Numbered from the stretch's first letter, positions 43,980-52,965 are shown. The stretch: DNA of 64,000 nt from Herbiconiux ginsengi (GCF_900107435.1 NZ_FNPZ01000008.1:1-64000); one strand, 5' to 3'. Translations and numbers: made by a program. The notes: generated by a model from the letters alone, not told the origin.

Positions 43980-45496
43980 GCCTCCATCGTGTCAGCGCGA
44001 GCCGCCGCAGCGGAGCCGGGCGCTCCGCCTGTCGAGCCGGCCGGATGCGTCGTCGCCGCGTGCCCACGCCGGCGGAACAGCAACGCCGAGAGCACCGCGC
44101 CGAACGCGAAGAACCCGGCGCCCCACCAGTACGCCGTGGCATAGCTGGCCACCGCGGCATCCGCCGTCACCTGATCGGTGACCGGCAGATGCGCGGCCAC
44201 GTAGTCGGCGGCCGCCGTGGCGGCGAGCGTGTTGAGCAGAGCGGTGCCGATCGAGCCGCCGACCTGCTGGCTCGTGTTGACCAGGGCCGAACCCACGCCC
44301 GCGAAGTGGCCGTCGATGCCGAGCGTCGCCGTCTGGATCGACGCCGGCATGATCGACCCGATGCCGAAGCCCAGGATGATGAAGGCCGGCAGCAGGTCGG
44401 CCGCGTAACTGCTCTGCAGCGTGAGCCGGGTGAACATCAGCATTCCGACGGTGGCGAGGATCATGCCGCCCGGCACCATCAATTTCGGCCCGAGCCGAGG
44501 TAGCAGCAGGTTCGTCGACAGCTGTGCCGCGACGACCAGCGACGCGATCATCGGCAGGAAGGCGACGCCCGTCTCGATCGGGGTGTAGCCGAGCGATTTC
44601 TCGAGGTAGAAGGTGACGAACAGGAACACGCCGAACAGGCCGGCACCGGCGATGAACACCGAGCTGAAGGAGGCGCCGCGGTTGCGGTCGACCACGATCG
44701 ACAGGGGGAGCAACGGATGCGCGGCCCTGCGTTGCCACCACACGAACGCGACGAGCAGGATGCCGCTCGCGATCAGCATGCCCCAGCTCCAGGGGGAGTC
44801 CCAGCCGTCGGTCTCGGCGTTCGACAGGCCGTAGACCAGGGCGAAGAGGGCGGCCGAGACGAGCACCGTGCCCGGCACGTCGAGCTTCGGCCGCTCGCCG
44901 TCGCGCTCGACGCTGGCCACGAACACCGCTCCGCCGATGACGGCCGCCACCGCGATGAAGACGTTGATGTAGAGGTTCCAGCGCCAGTCGAAGTACTCGG
45001 TGAGGAATCCACCGAGGAGGAGACCGATGGCTCCGCCCGCTCCGGCGATCGCGCCGAAGACGCCGAACGCCCGGGCTCGTTCCTTCGGGACGGTGAAGGT
45101 GGTGGTCAACACCGCCAGTGCCGTGGGCGCGAGCAAGGCGGCGAAGGCGCCCTGCACGGCGCGGGCCGCGACCAGGGTGCCGAACCCGGGCGCCGCTCCA
45201 CCCACGGCCGATGCCACGGCGAAACCGATCAGGCCGATGATGAAGGTGCGCTTGCGGCCGATCAGGTCGGAGAGCCGGCCGCCGAGCAGCAGCAGGCTGC
45301 CGAAGGCGAGCGAATAGGCCGTGATCACCCACTGCCGCTCCCCGTCGGAGAAGCCGAGGTCGGCCTGGGCCGCCGGCAGCGCGATGTTCACGACGGTGGA
45401 GTCGAGCACCACCATGAGCTGGGCGAGCGCGACGGTGGAGAGCACCCACCAGCGGCGGGCGGCGGTGCGAGGTGCGGACGGTGTCGAGACGGACAT
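43976..45496 (-). CDS. MFS multidrug-type exporter, DHA2 (14-TM) family
   Basis: 506-aa transporter with about 14 hydrophobic segments. VVLDSTVVNIALPAAQADLG is the DHA2 first-helix motif, GGRLSDLIGRKRTF motif A, and GAIAGAGGAIGLLLGGFLTEYFDWRWNLYINV motif C region (cited in part). The ATG at 45494-45496 follows a small reading frame ending 8 nt upstream and has only a weak ribosome site, so it may depend on translation of that frame. Substrate unknown; proton-coupled drug or sugar efflux. Confidence 0.9.
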   Translation of the reverse strand: MSVSTPSAPRTAARRWWVLSTVALAQLMVVLDSTVVNIALPAAQADLGFSDGERQWVITAYSLAFGSLLLLGGRLSDLIGRKRTFIIGLIGFAVASAVGGAAPGFGTLVAARAVQGAFAALLAPTALAVLTTTFTVPKERARAFGVFGAIAGAGGAIGLLLGGFLTEYFDWRWNLYINVFIAVAAVIGGAVFVASVERDGERPKLDVPGTVLVSAALFALVYGLSNAETDGWDSPWSWGMLIASGILLVAFVWWQRRAAHPLLPLSIVVDRNRGASFSSVFIAGAGLFGVFLFVTFYLEKSLGYTPIETGVAFLPMIASLVVAAQLSTNLLLPRLGPKLMVPGGMILATVGMLMFTRLTLQSSYAADLLPAFIILGFGIGSIMPASIQTATLGIDGHFAGVGSALVNTSQQVGGSIGTALLNTLAATAAADYVAAHLPVTDQVTADAAVASYATAYWWGAGFFAFGAVLSALLFRRRGHAATTHPAGSTGGAPGSAAAARADTMEA

Positions 45497-45504
45497 GGTT
45501 CTAC

Positions 45505-45672
45505 CTATCGGTCGGATGGGTCGGAGAGCGAGACCGGCAGCGGGAGCGTCGTCACGAGCGTGTCGAGGTTGCGCACGTTCTGGTCGTCGACCAGTCGTGT
45601 CGTGCCTGCCGCACAGCCGAGGGCCATCACGAAGGAGGCGGAGAGCGGCGCCGTTGCGATCGGGAGTGGCAT
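45505..45672 (-). CDS. Short reading frame upstream of the MFS gene
   Basis: 55-codon frame beginning at ATG 45670-45672 with a very strong GGAGG ribosome site 5 nt upstream, ending 8 nt before the MFS start. Product MPLPIATAPLSASFVMAL... has one hydrophobic stretch with a CAAG and a charged tail; I do not recognise it. Its strong initiation signal beside a weak one for the MFS gene suggests a leader that couples or modulates exporter translation. It may also simply be a small protein or chance. Confidence 0.45.
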   Translation of the reverse strand: MPLPIATAPLSASFVMALGCAAGTTRLVDDQNVRNLDTLVTTLPLPVSLSDPSDR

Positions 45673-45776
45673 GCCGCCTCCTGACCGGGTGGTCGCGATG
45701 GATGTGGGCCAAGGTAGCAGCCATCCGGCTGCGGCACCAGGCTCTGCGGGCGACCGCTTTGCTCCCGCAACGGCAG

Positions 45777-45808
45777 GCCCGGGCGGCGCCGCGAAGCGCC
45801 ACCCGGGC
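45777..45808 (-). terminator. Hairpin after the phosphoesterase gene
   Basis: Arms GCCCGGG-C-GGCGC and GCGCC-A-CCCGGGC (12 paired bases, one mismatch) enclose a 6-nt loop, 17 nt beyond the stop of the minus-strand phosphoesterase gene. There is no T-run, as is common in GC-rich actinobacteria. Confidence 0.65.
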
Positions 45809-45824
45809 CGGCCGTCAGAGCGGG

Positions 45825-48275
45825 TCACTCACCCGACAGACCCGATGCGCGGCGGCGACGCACGAGAACCAGCACGACGATGCCGAGGAGTGCGAGCAGG
45901 ATCGCCCCGCCGACGGCTCCCGCGGGCAGCTCGGCACCGGTGTTGGCCAGCGCCGTGCTCCCGTCGGCGCCGTCGATCGGGATGGTGGGAGTCGTTCCGC
46001 CGGGGGTCGGAGCCGCGGCGCCTTCGATCGTGAAGTCGAAGCCGAGCGGCGCCGACTCGCGAGTGCCGAGGGCCTGCACGACCGACGCCTCGTAGGCTCC
46101 GGCGGCGAGCGCTCGAGGGAGCACGATCGACCAGCGTCCGTTCTCATCGATCACGTCGGTTCCTGCGATGCTTCCCGACATCCGCACCTCGGCTCCGGGC
46201 AGCCCGGTGCCGGAGAACGTGGTCAGTTTCGTGGCGGCGGGCAGCGACCCTTCGGGGGCGTCCGTGATCGTGAGACCGGTGAGGTCGGCGCGGGCGGTCA
46301 GCCACTCGCCCTGGTCGAGCACGTGGTCGACGATCCGGGTCTCCCCGATGCAGCCGTTCCAGCCGGCGCCCGGCTGGTTGTGGTCCATGCCCGCACCCAT
46401 CAGCCACGGAGCATCCGGCACGAAGCTCTGGCCCACGTTGTCGCTCGCGTTGCGGAGCACGGGTGCGCCGTTCACGTACATGGTCGTCGTCCGGGTCGCC
46501 GGGTCGTTGACGATCGCGACGTGCATCCAGGTGTCGAGCTGGATCTCTCCCGACCAGTTGACCCGGTCGCCGAGTCCGGGCTCATTGGGGATGACACTCC
46601 ACTGGAACTCCTTGAGGTTCGACAGGCCAAGCACGACCGGTCCACCGTTGCCCCAGCGGTCGTACGGCACGCCGGGCATCTCGTTGCGGTTGCCCGCCCG
46701 GATCAGCGCCATCATCCACTGGTTCGTGCTCGCGGTCCACGACTTGTCGATCTTCAGGAAGGACTCGATCGTGTACCCGTTGTCGAAGGACTCGTTGTTG
46801 ACAGGGGCGTCACTCGCGGTCTGGAAGTAGCTGTAACGCGAGTTGTTGCGGTCGGCGTTCGCGAAGCAGACGCTGGCGTCGTCGGACGACAGGTAGGCGT
46901 GGTCGCCCCCGATCGTGACGTCGTCGACCTGGGCGTTCGTCGCGCCGGACTCGGCGATGCCGACCCGCGTGAGGTCGTTGTCGCCGGCGACGTCGGGGAC
47001 GCTCTGGCCCTCAGCCACGACGCCGGAGTTTCCGGTGAATCGCCAGTGCGCCAGCGTGCCGGCGACGTCGACATAGTCATCCGAGTTGCCGGGCGCCTCG
47101 GTCGACACCGGGTCGGGTCCGGTGAAGCCATCGAGCAGGATGTCGCGAGCCTTCTGCGACAGCGACGGCTGGGTGGCGGGGCCCACCGCGAAGGCGGGGT
47201 CGAAGGAAGCGAATCGTTCGGCGAAGTCGATCGGCACGTCGAATTGCTGGTTCACGCCTTCGAGGAAGGGCTGGTCGTAGCTCGTGAGCTTCTCCTGAGG
47301 CTTCCAGGTGACCCACGGTGAGGCCGTCTGCACGGCGATGACGTTGTTGCTGAGATCGAACTCGAACAGGCCGAGGTAGCCGTCGCCGCCTTCGTAGGCC
47401 ATCTGGTAGTCGATGACGATCTGGGTGACCGAGTGGCCGAAGTCGTTCATCTTCACCAGGTGGGACTCGCCGTGGAAATGCCCGTTGATGGTGAGGAAGA
47501 TCTGATCGTTGCTGCGGATGAGCTTGTCCCAGAGCTCGAGGCCGTACTCGGTCTCCTTCGGGGAGACGGCATCCGAATCGATGTCGATCACCTGATGCGT
47601 CGTCAGGATGACCGGGAGCGTGGGGTGGGCGTCGATCACCGAATCCGCCCACGCGATCGTCGCGTCGGACACCCGCCAGCTGAGGGCCAGCACGAGATAC
47701 TGCTGGCCTTCGGCCTCGAAGACGTGGTACTGGCTGAGGCCGGTCGGATCGCTGTCCTCATACGTGGAGACGTTCTTCGCGCGGTCCGGTCCGAACCAGC
47801 GGAGGAACGGCTCCTGGCTGAGGTCGTACTCGGTATCGTCGAGGTCGTCGTTCGAGTCTCGGACGTCATGGTTGCCCGGCGCCGTCGAGTACGGCAGCTT
47901 CGCGTCATCGAGCGTCTTCATCGCGTCGTCGGCTGCGACCCATTCGCGCTCCTGCCACGACTGGTCGACGATGTCGCCCAGTTGGGTGACGAACGGGATG
48001 TTGAGGGCGTCGCGGTTCGCGGCGAGCCATTCGGTCTGCACCTGGTAGGGGTCTTTGCCGTACCGCGGCTGGAACTGGTCGGCCGAGTAGCGCGAGTAGA
48101 ACTGGGTGTCGGGGAGGACCGCGAGCGTGAAGCGCGACCCGAGGTCGTCGGCGGGCGCGGCTTGCGTCGCCGGAACTGCCGCGAACAGGGACAGAGCGAT
48201 CGCTCCGGCTGCGGCTACCGCGCCGGCACGGACGAATCGGAGGCGGGATGGTGGACGAGGAGTTGCGGGTGGCAC
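45825..48275 (-). CDS. Secreted, sortase-anchored metallophosphoesterase with LamG domain
   Basis: 816-aa surface protein. A signal peptide (about 1-40, ending ATQAAPADD) leads to a calcineurin-type phosphoesterase domain (about 48-330): VLPDTQFYS, TQLGDIVDQSW, APGNHDVRD, LTTHQVID and INGHFHGES give the metal ligands. A LamG/concanavalin-like domain follows (about 400-640, WRFTGNSGVVAEG ... WNGCIGETRIVDHVL), then an Ig-like part. The C-terminus has LANTGAELP, a 20-residue hydrophobic helix and RRRR, a sorting signal of the LAxTG type used by class E sortases. GTG 48273-48275 has AAGGAAG upstream. It probably hydrolyses a phosphoester at the cell surface. Confidence 0.87.
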   Translation of the reverse strand: MPPATPRPPSRLRFVRAGAVAAAGAIALSLFAAVPATQAAPADDLGSRFTLAVLPDTQFYSRYSADQFQPRYGKDPYQVQTEWLAANRDALNIPFVTQLGDIVDQSWQEREWVAADDAMKTLDDAKLPYSTAPGNHDVRDSNDDLDDTEYDLSQEPFLRWFGPDRAKNVSTYEDSDPTGLSQYHVFEAEGQQYLVLALSWRVSDATIAWADSVIDAHPTLPVILTTHQVIDIDSDAVSPKETEYGLELWDKLIRSNDQIFLTINGHFHGESHLVKMNDFGHSVTQIVIDYQMAYEGGDGYLGLFEFDLSNNVIAVQTASPWVTWKPQEKLTSYDQPFLEGVNQQFDVPIDFAERFASFDPAFAVGPATQPSLSQKARDILLDGFTGPDPVSTEAPGNSDDYVDVAGTLAHWRFTGNSGVVAEGQSVPDVAGDNDLTRVGIAESGATNAQVDDVTIGGDHAYLSSDDASVCFANADRNNSRYSYFQTASDAPVNNESFDNGYTIESFLKIDKSWTASTNQWMMALIRAGNRNEMPGVPYDRWGNGGPVVLGLSNLKEFQWSVIPNEPGLGDRVNWSGEIQLDTWMHVAIVNDPATRTTTMYVNGAPVLRNASDNVGQSFVPDAPWLMGAGMDHNQPGAGWNGCIGETRIVDHVLDQGEWLTARADLTGLTITDAPEGSLPAATKLTTFSGTGLPGAEVRMSGSIAGTDVIDENGRWSIVLPRALAAGAYEASVVQALGTRESAPLGFDFTIEGAAAPTPGGTTPTIPIDGADGSTALANTGAELPAGAVGGAILLALLGIVVLVLVRRRRASGLSGE

Positions 48276-48446
48276 GTATCTTCCTTACGGATCGACGTCG
48301 ACGGTTCGCTCTCGAGCGAGAGCGCTCCCACGCTCCCTTCTCAATCGGTCGCCGAGGTTGCGGGCGCGTGAACGACGCGATGACCGGGTCGTAACGTCGC
48401 AGGGCGCCGTTGCCACCGGCACGACAGGGAGCGGGTGTGCTCGGCC

Positions 48447-48452
48447 TACAAT
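48447..48452 (+). promoter_or_regulatory. -10 element of a probable leaderless transcript
   Basis: TACAAT ends 5 nt before the GTG at 48458, the spacing expected if transcription starts on the start codon itself. No ribosome site precedes that codon. No clear -35 is seen. Confidence 0.45.
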
Positions 48453-48457
48453 CGTCT

Positions 48458-49933
48458 GTGCCCTCCGCCTCTCCTGAGATCCCGTCGACCGGCGCCATCG
48501 CGCCTGCGGATCTCGCGACCACCCTCGAGGTGCTCGCCCGCATGGCCGAACTCGACGAGAGTCATCCCGACTTCGTCGCCGTGCGGCACGCCACCGCCCT
48601 GATGTTCAAGGCGGTGAAGAAGCAGCGCCGCCGCGAGATCCGCGCAGCCGTGGCCGACGCCGATCGCAGCGTGATCGCCGCCACCGCCACCGGGGCGCCC
48701 GATCGCATCGACGACGAGACCCGCGGCATCCCGATCGCCACCTCCACCACCACGCCCACCGCGGGAACGCTGCTGAAGGCGCGCAACTGCTACATCTGCA
48801 AGCAGCCCTACACGCTGGTCGACGCCTTCTACCACCAGCTCTGCCCCGACTGCGCGGCCATGAGCCACGCCAAGCGCGACGCCCGCACCGACCTCACCGG
48901 CACCCGGGCGCTGCTCACCGGAGGGCGCGCGAAGATCGGCATGTACATCGCGCTGCGGTTGCTGCGCGACGGCGCCCACACCACCATCACCACCCGGTTC
49001 CCGCGCGACGCCGTGCGCCGCTTCAGCAGCCTGCCCGACTCCGCCGACTGGCTGCACCGGCTGAAGATCGTGGGCATCGACCTGCGCGATCCGGCGCAGG
49101 TGATCGCGCTCGCCGACGAGGTCGCCACCGCCGGTCCGCTCGACATCCTGATCAACAACGCCGCACAGACGGTGCGTCGCTCGCCCGGCGCTTATCAGGC
49201 TCTCGTGGATGCCGAACTCGCGCCGCTGCCCGACGGGCCGCTTCCCGAGTTGGTCACCTTCGGCCACACCAACGACGCGCATCCGCACGCGCTCGCCGAT
49301 TCGGTGAACACGCATCCGATCCTCGCGGCGGCCGCGTCACGGGCCGACGAGCTCACCGAGCAGGCGATGGCGCCCGGGTCGAGCTCGCTCGAGCGACTGG
49401 CCGCCGGCACCGCGATCGACGCCGGGGGACTGGTGCCCGACCTCCATGACGTGAACTCCTGGACCCAGCACGTCGACGAGGTCGACCCGCTCGAGATGCT
49501 CGAGGTGCAACTGGCCAACACGACCGCACCGTTCCTGCTGATCTCGAGGCTCCGCGCCGCGATGCGCGCCACAGGGTCCCGCCGCAGCTACGTCGTGAAC
49601 GTCAGCGCCATGGAGGGGGTGTTCGGCCGCGGATACAAGGGGCCCGGACATCCGCACACCAACATGGCCAAGGCCGCTCTGAACATGCTCACCCGCACGA
49701 GTGCCCGCGAGATGTTCGAGACCGACAACATCCTGATGACCAGCGTCGACACCGGCTGGATCACGGATGAGCGCCCGCACCCCACCAAGGTGCGACTCGC
49801 CGAAGAGGGCTTCCATGCCCCGCTCGACCTCGTCGACGGCGCCGCGCGGGTCTACGACCCGATCGTGCGCGGCCAGGCCGGCGAAGACCTGTTCGGCGTC
49901 TTCCTCAAGGACTACGCCCCGAGCGCGTGGTGA
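48458..49933 (+). CDS. SDR-fold oxidoreductase with N-terminal zinc ribbon
   Basis: 491-aa protein. A helical N-terminus (about 10-70) precedes a Cys4 zinc-ribbon, CYIC at about residue 110 and CPDC about 18 residues later, then an SDR Rossmann domain from about 150: LLTGGRAKIGMYIALRLL, VGIDLRDPAQV, DILINNAAQTVRR, NVSAMEGVFGRG. At the usual YxxxK site it reads HTNMAKAALNML: Lys is kept but the Tyr position is Thr. An insertion of about 90 residues (VDAELAPL ... QHVDEVDP) splits the fold. GTG 48458 is preferred for the adjacent -10 element. A standard dehydrogenase is doubtful; function unknown. Confidence 0.82.
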   Translation: MPSASPEIPSTGAIAPADLATTLEVLARMAELDESHPDFVAVRHATALMFKAVKKQRRREIRAAVADADRSVIAATATGAPDRIDDETRGIPIATSTTTPTAGTLLKARNCYICKQPYTLVDAFYHQLCPDCAAMSHAKRDARTDLTGTRALLTGGRAKIGMYIALRLLRDGAHTTITTRFPRDAVRRFSSLPDSADWLHRLKIVGIDLRDPAQVIALADEVATAGPLDILINNAAQTVRRSPGAYQALVDAELAPLPDGPLPELVTFGHTNDAHPHALADSVNTHPILAAAASRADELTEQAMAPGSSSLERLAAGTAIDAGGLVPDLHDVNSWTQHVDEVDPLEMLEVQLANTTAPFLLISRLRAAMRATGSRRSYVVNVSAMEGVFGRGYKGPGHPHTNMAKAALNMLTRTSAREMFETDNILMTSVDTGWITDERPHPTKVRLAEEGFHAPLDLVDGAARVYDPIVRGQAGEDLFGVFLKDYAPSAW

Positions 49934-49940
49934 CTCGGCC

Positions 49941-51965
49941 CTACATCACCGCGCCGATGTAGGAGTACTTCACGAAGACGTCGGAGGCCAGCCCCGCCTC
50001 CTCGAGCACGCCCTGCACCGCGGTGAGCATGTACTTCGAATCCCAGCCCATGTAGAGGTAGTTCGACTCGTCGAGGGCGTCCCAGTGCCCGTTCCACGAC
50101 TGCGCTTCGTAGATCGGGCCCCCGCGGCGGGCGCTGAAGGCCACCACGCTCTCGCGAGAGTCGGCCCAGAGACGCTTGAAGATGCGGTTGAAGAGGTATT
50201 TGACGTCGTAGACCTCCCAGTGCTCGCCCCGGTACTCCACGTATTCGAACTCGCGCTCCCAGCCGCGCGGCCAGCCCCGGCGGCGCACCGCGTCGAGGAT
50301 GGGGGTGAGGCCGTCGTCGTCGATCGACACCACGGCCGGCCGCTTCCAGACCTCCAGGAAGATCTCGGTGAGGCGCACCGTGCGGTCGGCGATCGCGGCC
50401 GTGCCCCAGGCGGCGACCTCGGCGAGTTCTCGAGTGGTCGGCACCGCGCTCTGCGCGTAGAGCCCGCGCTTCTCGGGGAACGAGCCGCCGAAGGCGCGCT
50501 CGGCCAGACCCTGCTCGAGCAACGTGAGATTGCCGAGGGTGGGGGCGAGCGCACGATGGCTGTTCTGCTCGTCATCCGTGTACTCCGCCCACTCCCGGAT
50601 GCCGTCACCGCTCCAGTCGTCGGAAGGGGCGAGCGGCACCACGTGGTCGACCTCCAGGCCCGCCGGGCTCCCGACGCCGGCGATGCGGCCGAGCACGTAG
50701 GCGGTGTGGGGGAGTTCGCTGTACTTCAGCGCCACCCGCACCCGCTCGTCGGAGGGTGTCACCCGGGCGATCGCGCGCACCACTTCGTCGGTTCCGGCCG
50801 CGCGGGCGCGGCAGAGTCGCGCCACCAGGCGGTCGTTGCTCACGCCCACCACCGTGCGGCGGAGCAGGAGCGACTGCACATGCTCCAGGAGGGCGATCAG
50901 CTCCTCCTTCGCGACCTCGTCGTGCGTGTAGTCGACGTAGGCGCGCATCACGAGGGGGTACATCCCACGCCCGAAGGTGTTGACATAGCCGAGTTGCTGC
51001 GCGATCTCCGGATCGGCTTCCTGGGCCGGATCGAGCAGCACACGGTAGGCGTCCGAATACTCCCGCCACTCGGTCGCGTGCGCCCGCAGCGTCGCGAGGT
51101 CGAGCCGGGGGAACTCGTGCCGGAAGGCGTCGTACACGCCGCGCTCACCGGCGATGGCCACCTCGCGCCCGGTGGTCATCACCAGGTAGTGGCGCCAGAA
51201 GCTGCCGATGACCTCGCCGGTGTTCTGCTCGATCGGCAGCCAGAAGGTGTCTTCGATCTCGCTCTGCTCGGCGTGCGAGAGCCCCATCAGCACGTAGTTG
51301 TGGATGAGCTCGTGATCGCGCAGCGGCTCGCCCGTGGAATTGAGGCTCTCGAAGATCTGCTGCGCGTTCGCATCCGGTCCCAGCGTGATGGCGACGTGCT
51401 CGAGCTTCTGCAGGCCGCGCCAGATGCGGGCCACCTCCTCGGGGCGCACCTGGCTGCGGAAGAAGGCGTAGTTGTCGTCGAAGCGGGAGTCGCGCAGGCC
51501 CTCCTCGGCCGAGCGGTGGTCGAGCACGACGCTCTCGAAGATCTCGGCCCAGCCGCGGTGCGGGCGCAGTTTGGTGCGCGTGGGGTCTCCCGCGCGCACG
51601 AGCACCTTCGCGAGCTCGGCCGCCAGCTCGGCGTCGTCGTTCTTCACCGTGTGGTGCAGGGCCGCGACGAGCAGCATGAGCGTGGTGATGCGTTGCTGCC
51701 CGTCGATGAGGACGAGCTCGGCGTCGTCGTCATCGTCGTCGGCCGCGGTGGAGAGGATGGAGCCGATGAAATGGCGGTGCCGGTCGTCGCCGAAATCCGC
51801 GACGGCACGGATGTCGCCGAGCAGCTGCTCGCAGCCGCCGATGTCCCAGCGGTACTGACGCTGGTAGACCGGGACCACGATGGTGGTGGACGCCTCGGAG
51901 AGCCAGGCGATGGTGTTGACGGCGGTGGCTTCGACGTTGGTGGCGGTGACGAGAGCGGTGACCAT
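49941..51965 (-). CDS. DUF262/DUF1524 protein, GmrSD-like type IV restriction enzyme
   Basis: 674-aa single-chain relative of GmrSD nucleases that attack modified (glucosylated hydroxymethylcytosine) phage DNA. DUF262 half: PVYQRQYRWDI near residue 35 and LIDGQQRITTLMLL near 88, the ParB-like NTP-using domain. DUF1524 half: LEVDHVVPLAP near 437 and LGNLTLLEQGLAERAFGG with FPEKRGLY, the HNH-type nuclease core. A further C-terminal region of about 110 residues (EFEYVEYRGEHWEVYDVKYL) is of a kind found only in some members. ATG 51963-51965; no clear ribosome site. It stands alone rather than in a defence island. Confidence 0.85.
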   Translation of the reverse strand: MVTALVTATNVEATAVNTIAWLSEASTTIVVPVYQRQYRWDIGGCEQLLGDIRAVADFGDDRHRHFIGSILSTAADDDDDDAELVLIDGQQRITTLMLLVAALHHTVKNDDAELAAELAKVLVRAGDPTRTKLRPHRGWAEIFESVVLDHRSAEEGLRDSRFDDNYAFFRSQVRPEEVARIWRGLQKLEHVAITLGPDANAQQIFESLNSTGEPLRDHELIHNYVLMGLSHAEQSEIEDTFWLPIEQNTGEVIGSFWRHYLVMTTGREVAIAGERGVYDAFRHEFPRLDLATLRAHATEWREYSDAYRVLLDPAQEADPEIAQQLGYVNTFGRGMYPLVMRAYVDYTHDEVAKEELIALLEHVQSLLLRRTVVGVSNDRLVARLCRARAAGTDEVVRAIARVTPSDERVRVALKYSELPHTAYVLGRIAGVGSPAGLEVDHVVPLAPSDDWSGDGIREWAEYTDDEQNSHRALAPTLGNLTLLEQGLAERAFGGSFPEKRGLYAQSAVPTTRELAEVAAWGTAAIADRTVRLTEIFLEVWKRPAVVSIDDDGLTPILDAVRRRGWPRGWEREFEYVEYRGEHWEVYDVKYLFNRIFKRLWADSRESVVAFSARRGGPIYEAQSWNGHWDALDESNYLYMGWDSKYMLTAVQGVLEEAGLASDVFVKYSYIGAVM

Positions 51966-52032
51966 AGGGAGCGAGTTTACGGGATGTTTATGTCGTGGTC
52001 CCGTGGCGCACCGCGCACGCAGGGGGTGGATG

Positions 52033-52051
52033 TTAGGCTGACCTAACCTGG
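52033..52051. promoter_or_regulatory. DtxR/IdeR-type iron box
   Basis: TTAGGCTGACCTAACCTGG matches the iron-box consensus TTAGGTTAGSCTAACCTAA at 14 of 19 positions, with the CTAACCT arm intact. It overlaps a possible -35 TTAGGC (52033-52038) with TTAAAA at 52057-52062 as -10, so a repressor with Fe(II) would block transcription of the gene at 52098. Confidence 0.7.
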
Positions 52052-52097
52052 GCCTGTTAAAACGTGCTGGCCCAAGACGAAAGGGAATGAAACTCGC

Positions 52098-52871
52098 ATG
52101 GGTTACATCAAGTCCGCCGCTCTCGAAGAGACCGGCTACGTCGTGCTCGACCGCTACCAGCAGGAGCTCGACCCCAAGGAATGGCTCGACATCGAGTACG
52201 TCGACTGGAAGTCATCCGGTGACACCCGGTTCGCTCCTCTCGCTTCGGCGAAGGGCGAGATCGAGTGCAACGGGTTCTGGAACCACGTGCCGCCGCGCAC
52301 CGACAAGGACGGTGTGTGGATCGACTCGCAGACCGCCCTCGCCCCCAACCTGACGCGCCGCGCGCAGGAGCCGGGTGCCAACGTCGGCCGCTGTCGCGTG
52401 ATCGAGCTGCAGCCGAACACCTACGCCGACACGCTGTACAACCTGCACCAGGACGACAACAACCGCCTGAACCCGGATGGCACCGGCTGGGTCGTGCGCG
52501 GGTTCTTCAACCTGACCGACGACAAGGACAGCTTCTTCGTGCTGCGCGACAACCGCACCGACCCGAGCGTGGAGTACCGCATCGCTCTGCCGGCCGGTGC
52601 GCAGCTGATCGTCGACACGCAGCGCCTGTGGCACGCCGCGACCCACCCCGGTCCCGACCCGCGCTACTGCCTCATCACCTCGTGGACCTCGGGCCCTGAG
52701 CTCGACGCCTACATCGAGAAGTACAACGGCCGCACCAACGTGCCCAACGTCGAGGTGTCGCAGGACGTGCTCGACGCCGGCCAGGCCGAGCAGGCCCGCC
52801 GCGACGCCGCCCGCGCCGCGTACTACGCCGCCAAGGGCCAGGCGGAGAAGACCGCGATGAGCGAGGCTTGA
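52098..52871 (+). CDS. Iron-regulated putative Fe(II)/2-oxoglutarate-type oxygenase
   Basis: 257-aa protein of unknown function with a double-stranded beta-helix look. LYNLHQDDNNRLNPDG near residues 113-128 offers an HxD pair (about H117, D119), RLWHAATHPGPDPRYCL near 176 offers the distal His and an Arg that could bind 2-oxoglutarate. The tail from about 225 is an Ala/Glu/Arg-rich helix. AAGGGA lies 11 nt before ATG 52098. Control by the iron box suggests induction in iron limitation, unusual for an Fe enzyme unless it serves siderophore or haem-free metabolism. The oxygenase call is from the motif only. Confidence 0.6.
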   Translation: MGYIKSAALEETGYVVLDRYQQELDPKEWLDIEYVDWKSSGDTRFAPLASAKGEIECNGFWNHVPPRTDKDGVWIDSQTALAPNLTRRAQEPGANVGRCRVIELQPNTYADTLYNLHQDDNNRLNPDGTGWVVRGFFNLTDDKDSFFVLRDNRTDPSVEYRIALPAGAQLIVDTQRLWHAATHPGPDPRYCLITSWTSGPELDAYIEKYNGRTNVPNVEVSQDVLDAGQAEQARRDAARAAYYAAKGQAEKTAMSEA

Positions 52872-52893
52872 TCCTCAGCCCCCTCTGAGACGA

Positions 52894-52925
52894 CGGATGC
52901 CCCGGTCAGGTGACCGGGGCATCCG
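52894..52925 (+). terminator. Strong hairpin terminator after the iron-box gene
   Basis: Two perfect 15-base arms, CGGATGCCCCGGTCA and its complement, around a 2-base gap (GG), 22 nt beyond the stop at 52871. No T-run follows. It separates this gene from the creatininase-like gene. Confidence 0.8.
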
Positions 52926-52965
52926 TGCGTCATCGGCGCGCGAGCGCCGGCGGTATCGTGAGGGC

